The notes beneath the pieces were generated by a model. It did not search any database, was not told where the DNA came from, and worked only from the letters and a program-made list of their open reading frames with translations. The translations under genes were made by a program, and so were the position numbers. Below, one piece after another: positions 1 through 6,135 of a DNA stretch of 16,781 bases (position 1 is the first letter of the stretch; every line of letters starts with the position of its first letter). The stretch comes from Ruminococcaceae bacterium UBA7147 (GTDB lineage: Bacteria > Bacillota > Clostridia > Oscillospirales > Acutalibacteraceae): NCBI GenBank assembly GCA_002491825.1, contig DKWR01000068.1:1-16781 (forward strand). Direction: 5' to 3'.

Positions 1-37
1 CACTCGGCTAAATTATAGTTTAATCTATTATAAATGA

Positions 38-82
38 TAAAAAATTGCCGCAGAACAGTTTTATCCTCTGTCCTTGCGGCAA
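38..82 (-). terminator. Rho-independent terminator of the PurF-like gene
   Basis: Read on the minus strand, the arms TTGCCGCA (75-82) and TGCGGCAA (45-52) pair perfectly. An inner stem of GGACAG with CTGTTC (one G-U pair) extends the hairpin, and a run of six U residues (44 down to 39) follows. It lies about 75 bases past the stop codon of the minus-strand gene, so it very probably ends that transcript. The plus strand also has a T-rich stretch after the hairpin (83-96), so it may work in both directions. Confidence 0.85.
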
Positions 83-156
83 AAATTAATTTTTTAAACT
101 GAAAAGCCGTAACCGTCCACTGCAACACGGTATGCATCTCATAATTATTATGTACT

Positions 157-1560
157 TTACTCCTTGCCGTTCCAGCAATAGGTGCAGAGCTTGCACGGAG
201 AAATTCCGATTGAGTCGAGCATATCGTCAAGGCGGTGATAGCGAAGAGAAGTGAAGTTAAGCTCTCTGCGGATTTCTTCAATCATCTCGCTGTAGTTCGT
301 GCTTGTGGGGTCAGCGTAATCGGAGAGCATCTTGTCTGCATTTTCTCCCTCACGCCTGAGAATCACTCTGCGTGCAATCAAATCAAGCTCGGAGGTTGAA
401 CGTGAGAAGTTAAGATACTTACAGCCGAACATAATCGGCGGACAGGCAGGACGGATATGAACCTCCTTCGCTCCGCTGTTATAGAGAAATTCTGTGGTTT
501 CACGAAGCTGTGTTCCCCTTACGATTGAATCGTCAATAAGCAGAAGCCGCTTGTTTTCAATCAGTTTTTTAACTGGGATAAGCTTCATATGCGCAATTTT
601 ATTACGCTGTTTCTGATTTGTCGGCATAAACGAACGTGGCCACGTGGGCGTGTACTTTATGAACGGACGTGTAAACGGAATTTTCGTTTCATTTGAATAG
701 CCGATTGCGTGGGCAATTCCCGAGTCGGGAACGCCTGCAACAACGTCGGGCGTTACATTATCTCTTTTTGCAAGCAGACGACCGCATTCATAGCGCATCT
801 GCTCAACGTTTACGCCCTCATAGCAGGAGGTCGGATAGCCGTAGTATACCCAGAGAAACGAGCAGATTTTCATTTCCTTGCCGGCAGGGCTAACGGTTTC
901 AACACCCTCGGGAGTCATAAAGACAATCTCGGCAGGACCGAGTTCCTTGCAGTCCTCGTAGCCTAAATTAAGATAAGCAAAGCTTTCAAACGAAGCGCAG
1001 TATGCTCCGTCCTTTTTTCCTATAATAACAGGAGTACGACCGAGCCTGTCACGTGCGGCATAAATCCCCTTTGACGTGAGCAGAATAATCGTCATTGAGC
1101 CGTCGATTTTCTCCTGTGCAAACTTAAGTCCCTCAACGATTGATGACTTCTGATTGATAAGTGCGGCTGTGATTTCGGTAGGATTGATTGTGCCTCCGCT
1201 CATTTCCAGAAAATGAGTATTGCCGTTATTGTAACATTCATTTATTAACTCGTCGGAATTATTGATTTTGCCGACGGTTGTAATTGCAAAACTGCCAAGG
1301 TGAGAATGAACAAGAAGCGGCTGCGGCTCAAAATCCGAAATACAGCCTATTCCGAGGTTACCCTCAAGCTCCTCAACGTCACGCTCAAACTTTGTTCGAA
1401 ACGGTGAATTCTGTATGTTGTGAATTGCACGGGAAAATCCGTTTTCTCCGTGAACAGCCATACCTCCTCGCCTTGTTCCGAGATGTGAATGATAGTCGGT
1501 GCCGTAAAATAAATCCAGAACACACGATTCCTTTGACGCTACTGCAAAAAATCCACCCAT
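157..1560 (-). CDS. PurF-like amidophosphoribosyltransferase paralogue with degenerate glutaminase site
   Basis: The 467-residue protein has the two-domain layout of glutamine PRPP amidotransferase (PurF), the first enzyme of purine synthesis. The C-terminal phosphoribosyltransferase half is well preserved: the PRPP loop LIDDSIVRGT is at residues 341-350, and Cys233, Cys380 and the C-terminal CKLCTYC (456-462) look like the Fe-S ligands of the Bacillus-type enzyme. The N-terminal glutaminase half is not preserved. It begins MGGFF where PurF has Met-Cys-Gly, so the nucleophilic Cys is Gly. The usual GIGHxRYST is GIGCISDFE (70-78), and the HNGxLxN loop reads VGKINN (96-101). I chose the ATG at 1560 because AAAGAGG lies 8 bases before it; an in-frame ATG at 1590 adds 10 residues but has a poor site. 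It is a stand-alone gene between its own promoter and terminator. Inference: it uses free ammonia or another acceptor, or is regulatory; a true purF would be elsewhere. Confidence 0.85.
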   Translation of the reverse strand: MGGFFAVASKESCVLDLFYGTDYHSHLGTRRGGMAVHGENGFSRAIHNIQNSPFRTKFERDVEELEGNLGIGCISDFEPQPLLVHSHLGSFAITTVGKINNSDELINECYNNGNTHFLEMSGGTINPTEITAALINQKSSIVEGLKFAQEKIDGSMTIILLTSKGIYAARDRLGRTPVIIGKKDGAYCASFESFAYLNLGYEDCKELGPAEIVFMTPEGVETVSPAGKEMKICSFLWVYYGYPTSCYEGVNVEQMRYECGRLLAKRDNVTPDVVAGVPDSGIAHAIGYSNETKIPFTRPFIKYTPTWPRSFMPTNQKQRNKIAHMKLIPVKKLIENKRLLLIDDSIVRGTQLRETTEFLYNSGAKEVHIRPACPPIMFGCKYLNFSRSTSELDLIARRVILRREGENADKMLSDYADPTSTNYSEMIEEIRRELNFTSLRYHRLDDMLDSIGISPCKLCTYCWNGKE

Positions 1561-1613
1561 AAACTGAACCTCTTTATATTCAAATTTCATTTACCGTAAA
1601 ACGATTCGATACT

Positions 1614-1642
1614 ATTTTAATATATTCTACAGAATTAGTCAA
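1614..1642 (-). promoter_or_regulatory. Promoter of the PurF-like gene
   Basis: On the minus strand TTGACT (1642-1637) is followed after 17 bases by TAAAAT (1619-1614), a good sigma-A type match placed about 50 bases before the start codon. No operator or PurBox-like repeat is obvious around it. Confidence 0.6.
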
Positions 1643-1725
1643 TTACTTTAGACTGAAAACATCATTCGGCAAAAAATGACAGATTAGTTTACGGTTAATT
1701 TTACGGTTGTTTATTTCGCAAAATC

Positions 1726-1755
1726 TTGACATTAAACTACAAATTATGATATACT
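1726..1755 (+). promoter_or_regulatory. Promoter of the plsY-glycosyltransferase operon
   Basis: TTGACA (1726-1731) and TATACT (1750-1755) are separated by 18 bases, and TGA immediately before the second box makes it an extended -10. It lies about 70 bases before the PlsY-like start codon and is divergent from the PurF-like promoter about 85 bases away. Confidence 0.75.
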
Positions 1756-1823
1756 TCTTGCTAACAAATTTGAACAAATAAATTGCATTTATTTTGTTTT
1801 GGTTTAATTGAAGTGAGATATTT

Positions 1824-2441
1824 ATGTTAATAACAATCGGTTTTATATTGTTAGGCTATCTTTCGGGCAGTGTATTGTATGCCCGAATTTTTGCCGGATT
1901 ATTTAATAAAGATAATATGATTGAAAACAGCAAGGACAAAAACCCAGGTACAGCCAACGCATTTATGTACGGAGGATTTTGGTGCGGCTTGCTTACGCTT
2001 ATCTTCGACCTTGCAAAAGGATTTTTGCCTGTTTCATTTTATTTTCATCAGGCAGGGACAAGGTTGCCGGATGTTATTTCGTCGGCACTGATAATTGCCG
2101 CTCCCGTAATCGGTCATGCCTTTCCTGTATTTTTTAAATTCAGAGGCGGTAAGGGAATTGCCGTAAGCTTTGGATGTCTGCTCGGTCTTCTGCCACTCTG
2201 GCAGCCGCTGATTATTCTTGCATTTTTCTTCATTCTCTTTTCTGTGGTTCTGCGGATTTCTCCGCATTTTTACCGCACATTCGTTTCGTACATAAGCGCT
2301 CTTGTCTGTATGTTCTTTTTAGTAAAAGAGCCGGTAATCTGTATCGGATTTTCACTGATTGCGGCTGTTGTCATTATAAAGCTGATTTTCAGTAAAGAGA
2401 AAAGAGAAAAGCCGGAGGTCAGTTTGTTGTGGAAGCGTTAA
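1824..2441 (+). CDS. plsY: PlsY-like glycerol-3-phosphate acyltransferase (divergent)
   Basis: This 205-residue, very hydrophobic protein matches the PlsY family, integral membrane enzymes that move an acyl group from acyl-phosphate to glycerol-3-phosphate in the first step of phospholipid synthesis. The third family motif is clear: GHAFPVFFKFRGGKG at residues 97-111. The first motif is altered (SGSVLYAR, 14-21, against the usual GSIPxG), and the second reads NPGTAN (40-45) against NPGATN. Hydrophobic runs near residues 3-27, 52-75, 86-103, 112-146 and 153-190 fit the polytopic topology, and the C-terminus is short and basic. The ribosome site (GAAGTGAG) is moderate. The end of the gene overlaps the following glycosyltransferase by 13 bases, so the two are translationally linked. 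The motif changes leave open a PlsY-like protein with a different acyl acceptor. Confidence 0.8.
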   Translation: MLITIGFILLGYLSGSVLYARIFAGLFNKDNMIENSKDKNPGTANAFMYGGFWCGLLTLIFDLAKGFLPVSFYFHQAGTRLPDVISSALIIAAPVIGHAFPVFFKFRGGKGIAVSFGCLLGLLPLWQPLIILAFFFILFSVVLRISPHFYRTFVSYISALVCMFFLVKEPVICIGFSLIAAVVIIKLIFSKEKREKPEVSLLWKR

Positions 2442-3550
2442 TTCTTTCCTGCGGTACGGGCGGAGGTCACAATTCGGCAGGAAAAGCGGTTGCGGAAGAA
2501 CTCAAGCGCCGCAATCACAACGCCGTTATGCTCAATCCGTATGACCTTCGCAGTAAAAAGCTTGCAGGTAAAATCAACAACGTCTATATTGCTCTGGCGC
2601 AGAAAGCACCTCGGTTTTTCGGCGCAGTTTACGGTGCAGGTCAGCTTTACAGAAAACTGCCGTTTCGCTCTCCCGTTTACTTTATTAATCGTCTTATGGT
2701 TTCAACTCTGGGTGAATATCTGGCTGAAAATCATTTTGACATAATCATAATGACTCACCTGTTCCCTGCCGAAATCATTACAAATATGAGAAACAGCGGA
2801 ATTGCTGTTCCGAAAACAATGTTTATCGGCACGGACTATACCTGCATTCCGTTTACAGAGGAAACTTACTGCGACGTTTATGTTATTCCCTCGGCGGAGC
2901 TTTCCGACGACTACACAAAAAAGGGGATTGCGAAAGAAAAGCTGTACCCTCTCGGTATTCCCGTACTCGGCAGATTTTCGGAAAGTGAAAATCGAAATGA
3001 AGTGCGTCAAAGGCTCGGACTTGATTTAAATAAAAAATATATCCTTGTAAGCGGCGGAAGTATGGGCGGCGGACAAATTAAAAAAGCTATTAAAACTCTC
3101 TCGTCAGTTATTGCCGATAGTGAAAACACAGAGCTGATTACCATATGCGGCAACAACAAAAAGCTTTATGACAAGCTGAAAAATGCCGATTACCCGAAAG
3201 TAACAGTCCTCGGATTTACCGAAAATATGGCTGAATATATGAAGGGCGCAGACCTGTTCGTCACAAAGCCGGGAGGACTTTCTTCAACCGAAGGTGCTGT
3301 CAGTAAAGTGCCGATACTGCATACTGCGGCAATTCCGGGGTGCGAAACACGCAACGCCGAATTTTTCAGCAAAAACGGTATGAGCAGGCTATGCAAGGCT
3401 TCAAAAAGAGAATTATCCGATGCGATAAAGATTATTAACGATGAAAAAGCCTGCCTTGATATGACGGAAAATCAGCGCAGAAAAATCAACTCAAATGCCG
3501 CTGCGGATATTTGTGATTTGGCTGAAAGGCTGACTAAATGCGAAGATTGA
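2429..3550 (+). CDS. MGDG synthase/UgtP-type glycolipid glycosyltransferase
   Basis: The 373-residue protein has the MGDG-synthase N-terminal fold (SCGTGGGHNSAGKA, residues 7-20) and a GT28-type C-terminal half with SGGSMGGGQ (208-216) and the nucleotide-sugar site KPGGLSSTEG (280-289). Family members transfer galactose or glucose from a UDP-sugar to diacylglycerol on the inner membrane face, giving glycolipids and anchors for lipoteichoic acid. There is no signal peptide or clear membrane segment, as expected for a peripheral enzyme. The start is GTG at 2429, inside the upstream gene, with GGAGGT 9 bases before it. Coupling to a PlsY-like acyltransferase suggests that lipid precursor and glycolipid head-group steps are made together. 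The sugar donor and acceptor cannot be told from sequence; MurG-like activity is less likely because the N-terminal motif is the MGDG type. Confidence 0.85.
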   Translation: MEALILSCGTGGGHNSAGKAVAEELKRRNHNAVMLNPYDLRSKKLAGKINNVYIALAQKAPRFFGAVYGAGQLYRKLPFRSPVYFINRLMVSTLGEYLAENHFDIIIMTHLFPAEIITNMRNSGIAVPKTMFIGTDYTCIPFTEETYCDVYVIPSAELSDDYTKKGIAKEKLYPLGIPVLGRFSESENRNEVRQRLGLDLNKKYILVSGGSMGGGQIKKAIKTLSSVIADSENTELITICGNNKKLYDKLKNADYPKVTVLGFTENMAEYMKGADLFVTKPGGLSSTEGAVSKVPILHTAAIPGCETRNAEFFSKNGMSRLCKASKRELSDAIKIINDEKACLDMTENQRRKINSNAAADICDLAERLTKCED

Positions 3551-3569
3551 TTTATATAGTATAAAATAA

Positions 3570-3599
3570 ACGGGGCTGAAACAGTCCCGTTTTACTTTT
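3570..3599 (+). terminator. Terminator of the plsY-glycosyltransferase operon
   Basis: ACGGGGCTG (3570-3578) pairs with CAGTCCCGT (3582-3590), with one G-U pair and an AAA loop, and is followed by TTTTACTTTTG. It begins 20 bases after the stop codon. The same hairpin, with one mismatch and the tail TTTATTTTAT on the other strand, probably also ends the converging minus-strand operon. Confidence 0.85.
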
Positions 3600-3601
3600 G
3601 T

Positions 3602-4195
3602 TTACCTTTTCTTAATCGGGTGGCGCACTACTGTTTTCAGCTTTTCGGGTGCTACACGTCTTGCGTCGCTCAGATAAATTTCGTGATGGAAACGTGTGTC
3701 GGTTATGTCAATTTCATAACCCTGTTTTTCTGCGTATTCGTGCATAAGCCTAACGGTTGCAGGCTCGTCATCATATCTGCCGATATGCATACACTGAACG
3801 CACAATCCCTCATTGTATGTGAGAAACTCGACCTTTGAAAAATCGGTTTTCTTCTTTTTTGTTGCCTCTTCAACTGCCCGGTCAAAATCCTTTTTTGTCA
3901 CAAAATCCGGCAGGCGGATAATTGAAATAAATCTTAAATTGTCCTTGCGTGTGTAGTCTATTCCGTCAACACCGTCCTGCCACCAGAACCCCTCAAGCGG
4001 CGGAACGACATAGTCAAAATAGCCGTCAATCCGATAATCGCCCTTCTTGCTCATTTTGATTGTAAAGGCGATTGCATAAAGCAATCCTATTGACTGCTTG
4101 TACTCGCCGTTTTCGTCGTTCGGATTGCCCTTTCCCCTGACAGCAATATAATTCATCGAAGGAACATCGACAATAGTCGGTTTTTTGGGCGGCAT
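3602..4195 (-). CDS. GyrI-like small-molecule-binding domain protein
   Basis: This 197-residue protein resembles the single-domain GyrI-like (SOUL/BacEffector superfamily) proteins. Typical stretches are the N-terminal VPSMNYIAVRGKGNPND (residues 11-27), the aromatic cluster PPLEGFWWQDG (65-75) and the C-terminal HIGRYDDEPATV (137-148), where the acidic residues commonly line the ligand pocket. There is no helix-turn-helix domain, so it is not a transcription factor by itself. Proteins of this type have been linked to drug or small-molecule binding or hydrolysis, but the ligand here is unknown. The start ATG has AAGGAA 7 bases upstream. It is last in the minus-strand operon after the rlmD-like and TfoX-like genes, 50 bases past the TfoX-like stop. 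The tail is rich in Lys and Arg. Confidence 0.8.
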   Translation of the reverse strand: MPPKKPTIVDVPSMNYIAVRGKGNPNDENGEYKQSIGLLYAIAFTIKMSKKGDYRIDGYFDYVVPPLEGFWWQDGVDGIDYTRKDNLRFISIIRLPDFVTKKDFDRAVEEATKKKKTDFSKVEFLTYNEGLCVQCMHIGRYDDEPATVRLMHEYAEKQGYEIDITDTRFHHEIYLSDARRVAPEKLKTVVRHPIKKR

Positions 4196-4245
4196 ATAAA
4201 ATTCCTTGTATTCCTTTTTGTAGTCAAATGATATAATCGTATCCT

Positions 4246-4569
4246 CTATTTCTTTTTACTTTTCTTTTTCGGAACAGGAAGCTCGTCGTACATTGCACTG
4301 AACAGCTTTGCAATGAACTCCCTGTCGTCAATGTTTTCTATCAAAAGCATTTCCTTTGCTCCTTCGTATGGCTTTTCAAAAGGTGCGTCGGGCAAAAGAG
4401 CAACAGCCGCTTTTATGGGCTTTACAAGAAATCTGTTATCATAAATTCCGCCTGCAATCCGCCCTTTATAATAAATTATGTACTCTCCCATCATCGCACG
4501 GTAGGTTATGTCGTCAAGCTCTGACAACTGCCCCAAAATATATTCAAGATATTCTTTACTCGAAGCCAT
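4246..4569 (-). CDS. TfoX/Sxy N-terminal domain protein
   Basis: This 107-residue protein matches the stand-alone TfoX N-terminal domain: an opening helix (SKEYLEYILGQLSELDD), then RAMMGEYIIYYKGRIAGGIYDNRFLVK (residues 24-50), the family core, and a lysine-rich end (KKKSKKK). In Proteobacteria the full-length TfoX/Sxy activates competence genes, but short domain-only proteins are widespread in Clostridia and have no assigned role. No competence genes are nearby, so naming it a competence regulator would be unjustified. A strong GGAGG lies 8 bases before the ATG, and the gene begins 26 bases after the rlmD-like stop, consistent with one operon. Confidence 0.85.
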   Translation of the reverse strand: MASSKEYLEYILGQLSELDDITYRAMMGEYIIYYKGRIAGGIYDNRFLVKPIKAAVALLPDAPFEKPYEGAKEMLLIENIDDREFIAKLFSAMYDELPVPKKKSKKK

Positions 4570-4595
4570 TTTTTAATCCTCCAAAAATTCTTTAG

Positions 4596-5768
4596 TTACA
4601 GCTCTTTTGAAATCAGACAGACGCATTCTGTATGTGCGGTGTGGGGGAACATATCGACAGGCTGGATTTTGCTTATTTTATAGTCGCTGTTCTTTGTAAC
4701 ATAGTCCAAATCCCTTGCAAGCGTTTCGGGGTTGCAGGAAACGTAGACTACCGTTTTGGGGGACATTTTTATGAGCGAATCGAGGAATTTTGTGTCACTG
4801 CCTGCCCTCGGCGGATCCATAAATACAACGTCGGGCTTTTCGCCCTCGTCCGACGCTTCATACATAAACTCGCCTGCATCACCCTTATAAAAGCGGATAT
4901 TTTTCAGATTATTTGCCCTTGCGTTCACAATTGCATCTCTGACCGCATCGCCGTTAAGCTCAACGCCGATTACTCTGCCTGCTCCCCTCTTGGCGGCTAC
5001 AATTCCGATTGTGCCGATTCCGCAGTAGGTATCAAGCACGGTTTCGTTGCCTTTCAGGTCGGCGTACTCCATAGCCGTATTGTAAAGCACCTCGGTCTGA
5101 ACAGGGTTAATCTGATAAAAGCTTTTCGGTGAAATTCTGAACCGACAGCCGCAGAGAATGTCCTCAATATATCCCTTGCCGTACAGTACCTTCTGATTGT
5201 CTCCGAGAACAAGGTTTGTGTTGTAATTATTGACATTCTGAACAATGGTAGTTATCTCGGGGAACTGCTTTAAGATTGCCTTTACAAAGTTGTTTTTTGA
5301 CGGAAATACAGGCGTTCCCGTAACAAGCACAAGCATAATCTGATTTGTCGCAAAGCCTCTTTTTACAAGAATATGGCGCAAAAATCCTTTGCCAGTGTCC
5401 TCGTTGTAGGTTGTCATTTTAAAAGACGGCAGAAGCTTGCGCACTGCAACGATAATTTTGTCGGCTATGACGTCCTCGGTTTGGCACGAATCAATGCCCA
5501 CAACGTGGTGTGTTCCCGACTGGTAAACACCCGAAATAATTTTGCCGCTTTTGTTTGTATAAAAAGCCGCCTGCACCTTGTTGCGGTAGTGGTAGGGGTT
5601 TTCCATTCCGATTATCGGATCTACCTTGCAGAATTTTTTGAGCAGTCGCTCAACCTTGTTCTGCTTGAATTTTAATTGTTCGGGATATGAAAGATTCTGA
5701 AGCTGACAGCCGCCGCATTTTTTATATACGGGACAGGCGGCGTTTGATTTATTTTGTTTACTGCTCAT
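4596..5768 (-). CDS. rlmD: 23S rRNA (uracil-C5)-methyltransferase, RlmD/RlmCD family, without TRAM domain
   Basis: This 390-residue SAM-dependent RNA m5U methyltransferase of the TrmA/RumA family methylates a uridine in 23S rRNA. Cys12, Cys18, Cys21 and Cys95 fit the 4Fe-4S cluster of RumA. The RNA-binding and SAM region has SPKSFYQINPVQTE (213-226), DTYCGIGTIGI (246-256) and FMDPPRAG (317-324). The catalytic Cys is Cys345 in VSCNPETLARDL, and Glu381 in HTAHTEC is the likely base. Most RumA proteins carry about 60 N-terminal residues of TRAM domain; here the cluster motif begins at residue 12, so that domain is absent. I chose the ATG at 5768 because GAGG lies 6 bases upstream; a TTG four codons earlier would place this site inside the gene. 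It heads the operon with the TfoX-like and GyrI-like genes. Which uridine or uridines it modifies is uncertain. Confidence 0.88.
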   Translation of the reverse strand: MSSKQNKSNAACPVYKKCGGCQLQNLSYPEQLKFKQNKVERLLKKFCKVDPIIGMENPYHYRNKVQAAFYTNKSGKIISGVYQSGTHHVVGIDSCQTEDVIADKIIVAVRKLLPSFKMTTYNEDTGKGFLRHILVKRGFATNQIMLVLVTGTPVFPSKNNFVKAILKQFPEITTIVQNVNNYNTNLVLGDNQKVLYGKGYIEDILCGCRFRISPKSFYQINPVQTEVLYNTAMEYADLKGNETVLDTYCGIGTIGIVAAKRGAGRVIGVELNGDAVRDAIVNARANNLKNIRFYKGDAGEFMYEASDEGEKPDVVFMDPPRAGSDTKFLDSLIKMSPKTVVYVSCNPETLARDLDYVTKNSDYKISKIQPVDMFPHTAHTECVCLISKEL

Positions 5769-5780
5769 AAAATACCTCAA

Positions 5781-5940
5781 TTTAATTCGGAATTCGGAAT
5801 GCGTAATTCGGAATTAAATGGTCGCTACGCTCCGAATTTGTAATAATGCGTGTTGTTCGGAAAGGTTTGGTTTCCTTGGGGTGATAGATATATCGGCAAC
5901 GTTTCGGGACGTGTGGGAACCCGTCCCTTACGGAAATGTG
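5781..5940. repeat. Candidate dispersed intergenic repeat in the rlmD leader
   Basis: The stretch begins TTTAATTC (5781-5788), with an inverted copy GAATTAAA at 5811-5818. Between and across these lie three copies of AATTCGGAAT (near 5784, 5791 and 5805). TCCGAATT at 5831-5838 can pair back to AATTCGGA (5805-5812). Further on, GGGACG (5906-5911) pairs with CGTCCC (5922-5927), and GGAAA/TTTCC make another small stem near 5860. Short AATTCGG-type arrays next to GC-rich hairpins resemble repeats I recall from gut Clostridia genomes, but copy number cannot be seen here. No open reading frame is supported. Confidence 0.5.
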
Positions 5941-5987
5941 AGTTTTTCTCTATAACTATAGTTTATCTGCTTTTATTCTTATAGTAT

Positions 5988-6016
5988 ATTCTATCATCTA
6001 TAAGCAAAGTTATCAA
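5988..6016 (-). promoter_or_regulatory. Promoter of the rlmD-tfoX-gyrI operon
   Basis: On the minus strand TTGATA (6016-6011) is followed after 17 bases by TAGAAT (5993-5988), with TGA directly before it as an extended -10. The start codon of the rlmD-like gene is about 210 bases downstream, so the repeat-like block would lie in the untranslated leader. The boxes overlap an inverted repeat CTTATAG/CTATAAG (5978-5984 and 5998-6004) that could be an operator. Confidence 0.6.
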
Positions 6017-6048
6017 GTTTTATGCGACTGATTTCTGAATTAAACGCC

Positions 6049-6085
6049 AAAACGCCCCGTACAGCTATTGCCGTACGGGGTGCTT
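6049..6085 (-). terminator. Terminator after the amt-P-II fusion gene
   Basis: CCCCGTAC (6055-6062) and GTACGGGG (6073-6080) form a perfect 8-base stem, extended by a G-U and a C-G pair, around a 10-base loop. On the minus strand the hairpin is followed by GTTTTGGCGTTT. It lies about 55 bases past the stop codon of the ammonium channel gene and shortly before the rlmD promoter, separating the two minus-strand units. Confidence 0.8.
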
Positions 6086-6135
6086 TGGTTTATGTGAATT
6101 AAAAAGGATAGGTTATCTAAAAGAGTAAACTTATA

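Noticed and set aside
1284..1562. 92-codon plus-strand frame opposite the PurF-like gene, and other long antisense frames over gltB, glnA and amt
   Set aside because: They mirror well-supported genes on the other strand and show no ribosome sites or recognisable domains.
1561..1590. Ten extra residues at the start of the PurF-like protein
   Set aside because: The second ATG has AAAGAGG at good spacing and gives the expected family start; even the longer form would not restore a Cys nucleophile.
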